From assembly GCF_008274805.1 (NCBI RefSeq), contig NZ_CP022579.1, forward strand, positions 558,001 through 622,000: a stretch of DNA of 64,000 nucleotides, in the 5' to 3' direction. The stretch is from Oryzomicrobium terrae (lineage in GTDB: Bacteria > Pseudomonadota > Gammaproteobacteria > Burkholderiales > Rhodocyclaceae). A program made the position numbers and the translations under genes. Below, in pieces: positions 8,075 to 16,293 of this stretch. Numbering within the stretch: the first letter of the stretch is position 1; each line of letters opens with the position of its first letter. The notes under the pieces are model-generated. The model was not told where the DNA came from. It did not search any database and worked only from the letters and a program-made list of their open reading frames with translations.

Positions 8075-9867
8075 CCTCTCCCGCCCGCTCCCTTTCCCTC
8101 CTGGCCGCGGCTGTCGCCGTGACCCTGGCCGTGACGGGTTGTGCCTCCTCCGTGCGCCAACCGCGTGCGACCTACGATCGCATCAACAGCGAGCTCGACC
8201 AGGCCCGTGCCTCCTTGGCCAACGGCGGCGAGCGCGGTGCCGCGACCGGCGCGGCCTCCGCCGCCTTGCTGCCGCCCCTGGACCTGAGCCTGCCCAAGGC
8301 CGCCGAGATCGAGCCGCGCTTCGACCTGGCCGTGAGCAACGCTCCGGCCCAGAGCGTGTTCGTCGCCCTGGTGTCGGGCACCCGCTACAGCATGCTGGTG
8401 TCGCCCGAGGTGAGCGGTACCCTGACCGTGAACCTGAAGGACGTGACGGTGCGGGAGGCCCTGGAGGCCATCCGCGAGATCTACGGCTACGACTTCCGCA
8501 TCCAGGGCACCCGGGTCTATGTCCACCCCAACACCATGCAGACGCGCCTGTTCAAGGTGAACTACCTGGTGGGGCGGCGGGTGACCACCAGCAACCTGCG
8601 CGTCAATTCGACCTCGATCACCACGACACCGACCACCGGCCAGGGCGGGGTGCCCGGCGGGACTTATCCCGGTGCCGCCGGCATCCCCGGGACCAGCGGC
8701 ATGCCGGGCATCCCCGGCGCGACCGGCACCAGCCAGGTCCAGACCGATGCCGCCCGGGTGCTGACCACCACCGACAACGATTTCTGGAAGGAGCTGAACA
8801 CGGCGCTGACCACCATCATCGGTAACGAGAATGGCCGCAGCGTGGTGGTCAACGGGGTTTCCGGGGTGGTGCTGGTGCGCGGCATGCCCCAGGACCTGCG
8901 CAACGTCGAGCAGTACCTGAAGGCCACCCAGTTGATCATCGAGCGCCAGGTGATGCTCGAAGCCAAGATCATCGACGTGACCCTGTCCGACCAGTCCTCG
9001 GCCGGCATCAACTGGTCGGTGTTCGCGGGGGCGGGCTCCCGTCTCAGCTCCTTCGGTGCGGTCAATCCGGGCAATAGCCTGGGGCCGGTGGGCCAGACCC
9101 TGTCGGCCGTGGGCCTGGACAAGCTGGCCACCGGCATGGCCAACGGCGTGATCAATCCGACTGCCACCGGCAACGGCTTCTTTGGCCTGGCTTTCCAGAC
9201 CAAGTCCTTCGCCACCCTGCTCAACTTCCTGGAAAGCCAGGGCGACGTGCAGGTGCTGTCCAGCCCGCGCATCGCCGCGGTGAACAACCAGAAGGCCGTG
9301 CTCAAGGTGGGCACCGACGACTACTACGTGACCAACGTCTCCACCACCGTCACCACCTCCGGCAGTGGCAGCAACCTGGTCACCCCGACCATCACCCTGC
9401 AGCCCTTCTTCTCCGGCGTGGCGCTCGACGTGATGCCCCAGATCGACGAGGAGAACAACATCCTGCTGCACGTGCACCCCTCGGTGTCCAACGTCTCCGA
9501 GAAGGAGAAGGTGGTGGACCTGGGCTCCCAGCTGGGTACCTTCAAGCTGCCCCTGGCGTCGTCCACCATCAACGAGACCGATTCCATCGTCCGCGTCCAG
9601 GACGGCAACATTGTCGCCATCGGCGGTCTGATGAGTCAGGCCCAGGCCCAGAGCCGCGCCGGCCTGCCCGGCACGACCGGTTCCAACTGGGGTATGCTGC
9701 TCGGCGGCAGCCGCGATTCGGCCATGAAGAAGCGCGAACTGGTGATCCTGATCAAGCCGACCATCATCCAGGACAACGCCGACTGGGCGAAGGATCTGGA
9801 CGACACCCGCGACCGCATGCGCAGCCTGGACGGCCGCCGCTCCGCGCCGGCCAGCAACGGTGGTTGA
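8071..9867 (+). CDS. mshL: MSHA secretin MshL, outer-membrane lipoprotein
   Basis: This is a 598-residue secretin. The ATG at 8071 overlaps the mshK stop and gives a lipoprotein signal ending AVTGC, with the lipid-carrying Cys at 24. An STN-like N domain lies around residues 85-155 (LVSPEVSGTLTVNLKDVTV). A Gly/Pro-rich linker with repeated GxPG units follows (about 188-226), then N1-type and C-terminal secretin domains (QVLSSPRIAAVNNQKAVLKV; IVRVQDGNIVAIGGLM; RELVILIKPTII). The C-terminal motifs are diagnostic of the outer-membrane gate through which the pilus passes. The usual secretin length is 550-600 residues. The collagen-like linker is unusual. Confidence 0.92.
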   Translation: MTSPARSLSLLAAAVAVTLAVTGCASSVRQPRATYDRINSELDQARASLANGGERGAATGAASAALLPPLDLSLPKAAEIEPRFDLAVSNAPAQSVFVALVSGTRYSMLVSPEVSGTLTVNLKDVTVREALEAIREIYGYDFRIQGTRVYVHPNTMQTRLFKVNYLVGRRVTTSNLRVNSTSITTTPTTGQGGVPGGTYPGAAGIPGTSGMPGIPGATGTSQVQTDAARVLTTTDNDFWKELNTALTTIIGNENGRSVVVNGVSGVVLVRGMPQDLRNVEQYLKATQLIIERQVMLEAKIIDVTLSDQSSAGINWSVFAGAGSRLSSFGAVNPGNSLGPVGQTLSAVGLDKLATGMANGVINPTATGNGFFGLAFQTKSFATLLNFLESQGDVQVLSSPRIAAVNNQKAVLKVGTDDYYVTNVSTTVTTSGSGSNLVTPTITLQPFFSGVALDVMPQIDEENNILLHVHPSVSNVSEKEKVVDLGSQLGTFKLPLASSTINETDSIVRVQDGNIVAIGGLMSQAQAQSRAGLPGTTGSNWGMLLGGSRDSAMKKRELVILIKPTIIQDNADWAKDLDDTRDRMRSLDGRRSAPASNGG

Positions 9868-10786
9868 GCAGGACGCCGTGCCGGTGGCGCCGCCACCGGC
9901 CGATGCCGTGACCGAGGCGACCCTGTTGCGCCGCGACGGCCCCCTCTACCTGGACCACTTCGGCCTGCGCGAGGCGCCGTTCTCGATCACCCCGGACACC
10001 GACTTCGTCTTTTCCAGCGCCGGCCACCAGGAAGCCCTGAACACCCTGCTGGTGGCGCTCTCCAGCGGCGAGGGCTTCGTCAAGATCACTGGCGATGTCG
10101 GCACTGGCAAGACCCTGCTGTGCCGCCGTCTGCTCGCCACCCTGGACCGGGAGCGCTTCGTCACCGCCTATTTGCCCAACCCGGCCCTGGGGCCTCGCAC
10201 CCTGCTGCTGGCCCTGGCCGAGGAGTTGGGCATGCCGGTGGCCGAGGCCATGCAGGCCGACGAGTACCACCTGCTGAAAGCACTGCGCCATGCCTTGCTC
10301 GATGTGGCCCGCAGCGGGCGCAGCACCGTGGTGTGCCTGGACGAGGCCCAGGCCATGCCCCTGGAAAGCCTGGAAACCCTGCGCCTGGTCTCCAACCTGG
10401 AAACCGAGAAGCGCAAGCTGCTGCACCTGGTCATGTTCGGTCAGCCCGAACTGGATGAGCGCCTGGCTGAACCGGGCATCCGCCAGTTGAAGCAGCGTAT
10501 CTCCTTTCATTACCGTCTGGCGGGCCTGACCCGGCAGGAATTGGCCAACTACGTCGCCCATCGCCTACGCATCGCCGGCCAACGGGACCGGGGCGGTGCC
10601 GTGTTCACCGGCCGCGCCGTCACCGGTCTGCACCGGGCCAGCGACGGCATTCCCCGCCTGGCCAACATCCTGGCGCACAAGGCCCTGCTGGCCGCCTTCG
10701 GCGAGGGCAGCGACACCGTCGCCTGGCGCCACGTGCGCCGTGCCGCTCGCGATACCGAGGGCGCCCGCGCCCTGTTCTGGTGGTGA
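9860..10786 (+). CDS. mshM: MSHA ATPase MshM (ExeA/GspA-like AAA)
   Basis: This 308-residue AAA-type ATPase starts at a GTG that overlaps the mshL end by 8 bp. The opening YLDHFGLREAPFSITPD is the ExeA/MshM signature. Walker A is GDVGTGKT (residues 78-85) and Walker B is VVCLDEA (157-163); LKQRISFHYRL follows in the sensor region. Unlike full ExeA proteins, the chain stops after the AAA domain and lacks a peptidoglycan-binding domain. In MSHA systems the protein is thought to assist secretin insertion or energise assembly from the cytoplasm. It is not the main polymerisation ATPase (MshE), which is not in this window. Confidence 0.88.
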   Translation: MVEQDAVPVAPPPADAVTEATLLRRDGPLYLDHFGLREAPFSITPDTDFVFSSAGHQEALNTLLVALSSGEGFVKITGDVGTGKTLLCRRLLATLDRERFVTAYLPNPALGPRTLLLALAEELGMPVAEAMQADEYHLLKALRHALLDVARSGRSTVVCLDEAQAMPLESLETLRLVSNLETEKRKLLHLVMFGQPELDERLAEPGIRQLKQRISFHYRLAGLTRQELANYVAHRLRIAGQRDRGGAVFTGRAVTGLHRASDGIPRLANILAHKALLAAFGEGSDTVAWRHVRRAARDTEGARALFWW

Positions 10787-10841
10787 GTCGCGCGGTCCCC
10801 CCGCGTCGCGCGAGCCAAGCCCTTCACGCAGCGAGTTCGTC

Positions 10842-12161
10842 ATGAGTCTGATCAACCAAATGCTCCAGGACCTGGATGGCCGCCATGCCACCGGTCAGGA
10901 ACGGGAAGGCCTGCACCGCGATGTGCGCTCGGTGGCGGCCGCCACCGCCCCGCGGCGCCGGCCTGCCCCCCTCGTCTGGGGCGGTCTCGCCCTGGTCGCC
11001 GGCATGGGAGGCGCGGCGGCCTGGCTGGCCCTGACCGGCAATCCGGCGGCAACGCCGACGGTGGTGGCGGCCGCTCCGCCCGTGGCCCCGGCCAGTGCGC
11101 CGCCCGCCGAGGCAGCTGCGCCAGCAGCCGCTCCGGTGGCCGCGCCGGTCGGCAACATCGATGCCAGTGGCACTGCCGGCGTACCTGCTGCTGCGACACC
11201 CGTTGCTCAGGCGGCAGCCGCGACGCCGGCGCCTGGGGGGACGGCTTCCGTGGCGGCGCCTGCGCCGGCGGCCGTCATGCCGCCGCCGGCCAGCACCCCG
11301 GCTGCGCTGCCGGCGCCCGTCCGCCCGGCCACCGCCGAGGCCAAGGCCGAACGTAAGGCGGCGATGCCGGCGACCGCCCCGGCAGCGAACGGCGCGGCTT
11401 CCGCGCTTGCCACCACCGTACCCGCGGTGGCTCCCAAAGCGGCCTTGCCCGCTTTGCCCCTGGGGGGCGAGCCGGTGCGCACGGCGGACACGTCGGCTTC
11501 CCCGGCCCCAGCCGTTCCTGCTGCGACGCTGCCAACCAAGGCCGCCCCCGCAGCGTCGGGCGGTAGCGAAAAGATCGAAAAGAACCTGCGCCTGGCCACC
11601 CCTCGGGATCGGGCGGAGCAGGAGTACCGGCTGGCGGTGCAGTCCCTCAACGCCGGCCGGGTGACGGAGGCCCTGGAGCGTCTGCGCGGCGCCTTGCGCC
11701 AGGACCCCGGCCACGTCACCTCGCGCCAGTTGCTGGTGCGCCTGCTGCTCGAACAGCGGGCCGGCGACGAGGCGCGCCAGACCTTGGCCGAGGGCCTGGA
11801 AATCAACCCCGGCCAGGTGTCTTGGGCGGTGGCCCTGGCGCGCTTGCAGGCGGAGCGCGGCGAGGTCGGCGGGGCCCTGGCGACCTTGCAGAAAGCGGCG
11901 GCGGCCGGCCAGGACTACGCCGACTACCAGGGACTCTATGGCAACCTGCTGGCCCGGCAGAATCATCCCCGGGAGGCCGCCGAACGTTACCTGGCCGCCG
12001 CCCGCCTCAACCCCGGCGAAGGGCGCTGGTGGCTGGGTCTGGGCTTGGCCCTGGAGGCCGACGGGCGCGGTGGCGAGGCCAAGGACGCCTTTGCCCGGGC
12101 CCGCAGTGCCGGCAACCTACCGCCGGACCTGGCGACCCTGGCCGAACAACGGCTGCGCTAG
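10842..12161 (+). CDS. mshN: MSHA biogenesis TPR protein MshN
   Basis: This is a 439-residue protein. The ATG at 10842 gives MSLINQMLQDLDGRHA, the conserved MshN opening; an upstream in-frame ATG at 10596 lies inside mshM and is rejected. One transmembrane segment lies at about residues 46-64 (LVWGGLALVAGMGGAAAWLA). Then comes about 170 residues of Ala/Pro/Val-rich low-complexity linker, then TPR repeats (about 255-435, e.g. AEQEYRLAVQSLNAGRVTEA). The layout suggests an inner-membrane anchor with periplasmic TPR domains bridging toward the peptidoglycan or secretin, comparable to PilF/GspB-type partners. It begins 55 bp after mshM and is the last msh gene seen. Confidence 0.85.
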   Translation: MSLINQMLQDLDGRHATGQEREGLHRDVRSVAAATAPRRRPAPLVWGGLALVAGMGGAAAWLALTGNPAATPTVVAAAPPVAPASAPPAEAAAPAAAPVAAPVGNIDASGTAGVPAAATPVAQAAAATPAPGGTASVAAPAPAAVMPPPASTPAALPAPVRPATAEAKAERKAAMPATAPAANGAASALATTVPAVAPKAALPALPLGGEPVRTADTSASPAPAVPAATLPTKAAPAASGGSEKIEKNLRLATPRDRAEQEYRLAVQSLNAGRVTEALERLRGALRQDPGHVTSRQLLVRLLLEQRAGDEARQTLAEGLEINPGQVSWAVALARLQAERGEVGGALATLQKAAAAGQDYADYQGLYGNLLARQNHPREAAERYLAAARLNPGEGRWWLGLGLALEADGRGGEAKDAFARARSAGNLPPDLATLAEQRLR

Positions 12162-12435
12162 GCCTGCGCCGTGGGCGCCCCGGCGCCGCCGGCGGACGGT
12201 TGGCGCCTGTGGCGCTGGTGGGCGGGCGTGCCAAGTGGCGGCAAGTTGAGGCGGCGCGCCGGGTAACGGCGCGGTGGTATGCGGGCGGGGTTGGTGCACC
12301 CCGTAGGCTGGAACCTCGCGCCACTACTCGCATGCAGCGATGGGGTCGTGAAGATCGGCGTCTGGCGCGGCTTTCCGGGCAGCGTGCCTGAAGATCGCCT
12401 ATTCACGCCACTCTCCACGGGGGCGTCCCTGACGT
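12162..12435. other. Gap between convergent mshN and comF
   Basis: This 274-bp gap between convergent genes is GC-rich. I see no convincing gene, terminator with a U-tract or promoter. Short ORFs in it are not supported by codon pattern or start signals. Confidence 0.5.
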
Positions 12436-13191
12436 TCAATCTCGCAGGGTGCGTGCCACCACGGCCACCCCCACCGCCGCCACGCCGGCCACCTTGAGGG
12501 CGTGGGCGCAGGCGTCCGCTGTGGCGCCGGTGGTCATCACGTCATCGACCAGCAACACCCGCAGTTCGGCCACCTTCTCCGCCGCAACGAAGGCGGTGCG
12601 CACCCCCTTGAGTCGTTCTTCCCGGCTTTCCCCCGCCTGGGCCGGGGTGGCGCGCACCCGGTGCAGGGCGTCGTCCCAGAGCGGGCAGCAAAGCAGGCGG
12701 GCCAGGGGGCGCGCCAGTTCCTGGGCCTGGTTGTAGCCGCGCTGGCGCAGCCGCTCGCCGTGCAGCGGCACGGGCACCACCACGTCCCAACCGCTGCGGG
12801 GCCAGCGGGGCTGCACCGCGGGGTGACACACCTGGTCGTGCAGGGCATGGGCCAGGGGCGTCGCCAGGTCGAGGCGTCCGCCGTACTTGAGGGCCTGGAT
12901 CAGGCCGTTAACCGGATAGGCGTAAGGCCATACCGCGAAGGTGGTGTCGAATCCCGGGGAGTGGCGCAGGCAGTCGCCGCAGACTTGGTTGTCGGCCGCC
13001 GGCATGGCGCACACCGGGCAGCGCGCCTCGGCCAGGCGGGGCAGGTCGGCCTGGCAGCCGGGGCAGAGGGCGGTTGGCTGTTTGCCGGGGACGGCGGCCA
13101 GGCCGGCGCCACAGAGCGGGCAGTCGTGGGGCAGGACTGCGTCGAGCAGCAGCTCCAGGGCGGCGCGGGGGGAGGGGAGGCGGATGGGCAT
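12436..13191 (-). CDS. comF: ComF family phosphoribosyltransferase-like protein
   Basis: The protein has 251 residues from the ATG at 13191 (MPIRLPSPRAALELLLDAVLP). The frame is open 21 codons further upstream, but family members start near this point. An N-terminal zinc-ribbon carries Cys pairs (C24-x2-C27, then CPGC, CPVC and CGDC). A type I phosphoribosyltransferase domain follows, with its diphosphate-binding loop VLLVDDVMTTGAT near residues 214-226 and the RGYNQAQELA motif. ComF/GntX proteins are linked to DNA uptake in naturally competent bacteria, but the biochemical activity is unsettled. It lies divergent from bioB, a common arrangement in betaproteobacteria, and convergent to mshN. 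Confidence 0.88.
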   Translation of the reverse strand: MPIRLPSPRAALELLLDAVLPHDCPLCGAGLAAVPGKQPTALCPGCQADLPRLAEARCPVCAMPAADNQVCGDCLRHSPGFDTTFAVWPYAYPVNGLIQALKYGGRLDLATPLAHALHDQVCHPAVQPRWPRSGWDVVVPVPLHGERLRQRGYNQAQELARPLARLLCCPLWDDALHRVRATPAQAGESREERLKGVRTAFVAAEKVAELRVLLVDDVMTTGATADACAHALKVAGVAAVGVAVVARTLRD

Positions 13192-13506
13192 GGCGGTTGG
13201 GCAGTCCCTGGGCTGGCGCCGGCGGCGGATGGGGCCGTCGCCGTGTTGCGCCACTATGCGCTCGTCAAATCCTTATTGCAAAAGGGGTTTTGTCGCCTGG
13301 CCGGTGCCGTGGGGCTGAGGTTTTCGGCGGGTTTGGGTAAAATTGACACCCTTCGGGAAATCGCCGATTATTCATAATTACAGACGGCTCCGCAGCCTGC
13401 AGCCCGGCATGATCCGGGCGTGACCACGCGGGGCTTTCGTTTTTTCGGGCGTACGGATGCAGGTTTGCGCCTGCCGGCAGTGCCCCTCTTCTCTGGATCG
13501 ACCGTC
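13192..13506. other. Divergent comF-bioB intergenic region
   Basis: This gap is about 315 bp. It contains a promoter-like sequence for bioB (13343-13371) and, in the predicted leader, a 6-bp perfect inverted repeat (GCCCGG at 13402-13407 and CCGGGC at 13414-13419), followed by a T-rich stretch around 13437-13445. I do not recognise a BirA-type or BioR-type operator palindrome. An in-frame GTG at 13420 could extend BioB by 29 residues, but those residues do not look like BioB. Confidence 0.5.
13343..13371 (+). promoter_or_regulatory. Predicted sigma70 promoter of bioB
   Basis: A perfect -35 hexamer TTGACA (13343-13348) is followed after 17 bp by GATTAT (13366-13371, 4 of 6 matches to the -10 consensus), in an AT-rich patch. 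Transcription would begin near 13378, giving a leader of about 130 nt before bioB. The prediction rests on sequence match only. Confidence 0.5.
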
Positions 13507-14499
13507 ATGCTCACCTCCGTTGCCGAACGCGCCGCCCCGGCCGCCGCCGTTGCTTCCACCCCCTGGACGGTGGATGCCGTGCTGGCCCTCTTCGACCTGC
13601 CCTTCATGGATCTGGTGTTCCGGGCGGCCCAGGTGCATCGCGAACACTTCGACCCCAACGCCATCCAGCGTTCCACCCTGTTGTCGGTGAAGACCGGCGG
13701 CTGCTCCGAGGATTGCGGCTACTGTTCCCAGTCGGCCCGCTACGAGACCCACGTGGACGCCAAGACCGGCCCGGACCGGATGATGCCCCTGGAGGAAGTG
13801 GTGGCCGCGGCCAAGGCCGCCAAGGATGCCGGCGCCTCCCGCTTCTGCATGGGCGCCGCCTGGCGCGGCCCCAAGGACAAGGACCTGGATTCGGTGGTGG
13901 AGATGGTCAAGGCGGTCAAATCCCTGGGCCTGCAAACCTGCGTCACCCTGGGCATGCTCAAGGAAGGCCAGGCTGCCCAACTGGCCGAGGCCGGTCTCGA
14001 CTACTACAACCACAACCTGGATACCGACAAGGAGTTCTACGGCCAGGTGATCAAGTCCCACACCCACGGCGACCGTCTCGACACCCTGGACAAGGTGCGC
14101 GACGCCGGCATCCACGTCTGCTCCGGCGGCATCGTCGGCATGGGCGAGACCCGGCGCAACCGGGCCGGCCTGATCGCCCAGCTGGCCAACCTGTCGCCGG
14201 CGCCGGAATCGGTGCCCATCAATAACCTGGTGGCAGTGCCCGGCACTCCCATGGCCAACGCCAAGTCGGTGGACGGCATCGAGTTCGTGCGCACCATCGC
14301 CGCCGCCCGCATCACCATGCCCACCTCCTTCGTGCGCCTGTCCGCCGGCCGCCGCGAGATGAGCGAAGAGCTGCAGGCCCTGTGCTACCTGGCCGGCGCC
14401 AACTCGATCTTCTACGGCGACCAGCTGCTCACTACCGGCAACCCGGACACCGGCCGGGACGACGCACTGTTCGCCAAGCTGGGCCTGAAGGGCGTCTGA
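13507..14499 (+). CDS. bioB: Biotin synthase BioB
   Basis: This is a 330-residue radical-SAM enzyme that inserts sulfur into dethiobiotin in the last step of biotin synthesis. The cluster motif CxxxCxxC is at C66, C70 and C73 ([10 protein letters not shown]), and the auxiliary-cluster region contains [10 protein letters not shown] and [15 protein letters not shown]. The C-terminal [18 protein letters not shown] is typical. The start at 13507 gives a normal family length; GTG 13420 would add an unconserved 29 residues. It is followed within 4 bp by the TTG start proposed for bioC, but a strong hairpin lies at the junction. comF is divergent upstream. Confidence 0.96.
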   Translation: MLTSVAERAAPAAAVASTPWTVDAVLALFDLPFMDLVFRAAQVHREHFDPNAIQRSTLLSVKTGGCSEDCGYCSQSARYETHVDAKTGPDRMMPLEEVVAAAKAAKDAGASRFCMGAAWRGPKDKDLDSVVEMVKAVKSLGLQTCVTLGMLKEGQAAQLAEAGLDYYNHNLDTDKEFYGQVIKSHTHGDRLDTLDKVRDAGIHVCSGGIVGMGETRRNRAGLIAQLANLSPAPESVPINNLVAVPGTPMANAKSVDGIEFVRTIAAARITMPTSFVRLSAGRREMSEELQALCYLAGANSIFYGDQLLTTGNPDTGRDDALFAKLGLKGV

Positions 14500-14503
14500 C
14501 CCC

Positions 14504-15472
14504 TTGCCCGCCGGCCACGCCCCCCGCGCGCCGAAAGCCGCCAGCACCGCTGGCGGCTTTCCCGTTTTCGACACCGCCCGCCAGCGCCGCGCCCAGGCCC
14601 GGGCGGCGGCGGGCTACGACACCCACGCCTTCCTGCCCCGGGAGATCGCCGCGCGCATGGCCGAGCGGCTCGACTACGTCACCATCGCCCCGACCCGGGT
14701 GGTGGACCTGGGCTGCGGCACCGGCGCCGACCTGGCCATGCTCCAGGCCCGCTACCCGCAAGCGGCAGTGCTCGGTTTGGACGCCTGCCCGGAAATGCTC
14801 ATGGCTGGCCGTTCTCCAGAGCCCCCCTCGCTAACGGCACGACTGGCGCGCCTCTCCAAGGGTATGCTCGGGAGATCAAGCACTGGCGCGCCTCTCCGGG
14901 CAGCGGCCCTGGCCGGGCGGCTGCCCCTGGCAGCCAATTCAACCGGGCTGGTGTGGTCCAACCTACTCCTCGCCGACTTGGCCGACCCGCGCCCGGCCAT
15001 CGCCGAAACCGCCCGGGTGCTGGAAGTGGGCGGGCTGTGGATGTTCGCCACCCTGGGCCCGGATACCCTGCGCGAGTTGCGCCGCGCCGGTGCGGCGGCG
15101 GGCATGCCCACCCTGACCCAGCCCTTCATCGACATGCACGACCTGGGCGACATGCTGGTCAGCGCCGGTTTCGCCGACCCGGTGATGGACATGGAAACCC
15201 TCACCCTGACCTACGCCGACCTGGCGGGATTGCTCGGCGAACTGAAGGGGCTGGGCAGCACCTGCGCCCTGGCCGACCGGCGCCGTGGCCTGACCACGGC
15301 CCGTCACTGGCAGCGCCTGGCCGACGCCTATCCGCGCCTGGCCGACGGTCGCCTGCCGGCCACGGTGGAGGTGGTCTACGGCCATGCCTGGAAGGCGGAG
15401 CGCAAAAAGACCGACGATGGGCGCTCGATCGTGCGCTTCATGGAGCGCCCGGCGGGGGGCTCGCTGAAATGA
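14504..15472 (+). CDS. bioC: Malonyl-ACP O-methyltransferase BioC
   Basis: This class I SAM-dependent methyltransferase has up to 322 residues. BioC methylates malonyl-ACP to disguise it as a fatty-acid primer for pimelate synthesis. SAM motif I is VVDLGCGTGADL (about residues 66-77), and VWSNLLLADL and VEVVYGHAWK are BioC-like. Family similarity begins at FDTARQRRAQARAAAGYD, yet the only canonical in-frame start before it is TTG at 14504, so the start is uncertain. Residues around 105-130 (ARLARLSKGMLGRSSTGA) are a poorly conserved insertion encoded by a repeat-like sequence (see 14842-14897). It sits directly after bioB and ends at a terminator. Confidence 0.82.
   Translation: MPAGHAPRAPKAASTAGGFPVFDTARQRRAQARAAAGYDTHAFLPREIAARMAERLDYVTIAPTRVVDLGCGTGADLAMLQARYPQAAVLGLDACPEMLMAGRSPEPPSLTARLARLSKGMLGRSSTGAPLRAAALAGRLPLAANSTGLVWSNLLLADLADPRPAIAETARVLEVGGLWMFATLGPDTLRELRRAGAAAGMPTLTQPFIDMHDLGDMLVSAGFADPVMDMETLTLTYADLAGLLGELKGLGSTCALADRRRGLTTARHWQRLADAYPRLADGRLPATVEVVYGHAWKAERKKTDDGRSIVRFMERPAGGSLK
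14532..14560 (+). terminator. 13-bp perfect hairpin at the bioB/bioC junction
   Basis: GAAAGCCGCCAGC (14532-14544) and its exact complement GCTGGCGGCTTTC (14548-14560) are separated by 3 nt and followed by CCGTTTTC. It resembles an intrinsic terminator or attenuator with a short U-tract and lies 33 bp after the bioB stop. It would be within the first 20 codons of bioC if translation starts at TTG 14504. It could limit bioC expression or stabilise the bioB mRNA 3' end. Confidence 0.6.
14842..14897 (+). repeat. REP-like palindrome with flanking 16-bp direct repeats inside bioC
   Basis: ACTGGCGCGCCTCTCC occurs at 14842-14857 and again at 14882-14897, 40 bp apart. The interval holds an imperfect palindrome starting CTCTCC (14852) and ending GGAGAT (14876). 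Twenty of its 25 bases match a near-perfect palindrome after hemB (21989-22013), and both are preceded by GCGC. The element is translated in frame in bioC, in a segment that looks like an insertion relative to other BioC proteins. Confidence 0.55.
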
Positions 15473-15474
15473 AC

Positions 15475-15496
15475 AAGGGCGCCGCAGGGCGCCCTT
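15475..15496. terminator. Terminator between bioC and msrQ
   Basis: AAGGGCGCC (15475-15483), loop GCAG, GGCGCCCTT (15488-15496), then TTTG. The 9-bp perfect stem and U-tract on the plus strand make a Rho-independent terminator for bioC, 3 bp after its stop. On the minus strand, where msrQ ends 49 bp away, the following T-rich run is weaker. Confidence 0.85.
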
Positions 15497-15544
15497 TTTG
15501 TTGCGAGTCGTTGCGAACGCCTGGCCGTGGCCAGGAGCGCCGGC

Positions 15545-16291
15545 CTACTTGGGCCGTTCCATGAAGCGCACCGGCTGCACCGTCACTGTCGGTACCACCC
15601 GCGGCATTTCGCCCGGCGCCTCGCCCCGGCCGGCCGGGGTGTAGCGTCGCGCCCGGTCCCAGGCCCGGTAACCGAGCAGCACCACCAGCAGGGCGGCAAA
15701 GATCAGCGGCGTGGTCAGGGCGATCTTCTTCACCCCCCACAGGTAATGGGCCATGCCCAGGATGGCCACCGCATACACCAACCGGTGCAGCGCCTGCCAG
15801 CGCTTGCCGCCGAGCAGCTTGATCGCCCGGTTGCTGGAAGTGGCCGCCAGGGGCGCCATCAACAGCAGGGTGACGAAGCCGAGCACGGCGAAGGGGCGCT
15901 CGGTCAGGTCGTCCAGGATCAGCTCCGTATCGAAGCCCATGTCCAGCCCGAGCCAGTTGGCAAAGTGCAGGCAGCCGTAGAAGAAGGCAAACAGCCCGAG
16001 CATGCGGCGTAGCCGCACCAGCCAGTGCTGGCCGGTGAGCTGGCGCAGCGGCGTCACCGCCAGGGTGATCCACAGGAAGGTCAAGGTCCAGAAGCCCAGG
16101 GCTTTTTGCAGTTCCTCGATCGGATTGGGGCCCAGGCCGTCGCCGAGAAAGGCGGTGGCCAGGCGCAGGGCCGGGATGAGGCAGACGGCGAACAAGACGA
16201 TCTTGATCGTGGCGAGCATTCCCCGCCCCGGGGTGTACGGGGGCAGGGGGATCGGTGCGGCGCGGCGCGGGGTGGCTGGGGATGGGTGCAT
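15545..16291 (-). CDS. msrQ: Heme-binding membrane subunit MsrQ
   Basis: This is a 248-residue integral membrane protein of the ferric-reductase-like family. MsrQ (YedZ) passes electrons from the quinone pool or a flavin donor to periplasmic MsrP. About six hydrophobic helices are visible, with heme-ligand candidates His in FYGCLHFANWLG, WQALHRLVYAV and ILGMAHYLWG. The C-terminal tail is basic and Pro-rich. The family is usually about 200 residues; the extra length comes from both ends, and an internal Met (MLATIKIVLF) is an alternative start. It lies 2 bp after the msrP stop, so the two are co-transcribed. Confidence 0.92.
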   Translation of the reverse strand: MHPSPATPRRAAPIPLPPYTPGRGMLATIKIVLFAVCLIPALRLATAFLGDGLGPNPIEELQKALGFWTLTFLWITLAVTPLRQLTGQHWLVRLRRMLGLFAFFYGCLHFANWLGLDMGFDTELILDDLTERPFAVLGFVTLLLMAPLAATSSNRAIKLLGGKRWQALHRLVYAVAILGMAHYLWGVKKIALTTPLIFAALLVVLLGYRAWDRARRYTPAGRGEAPGEMPRVVPTVTVQPVRFMERPK

Positions 16292-16293
16292 GC

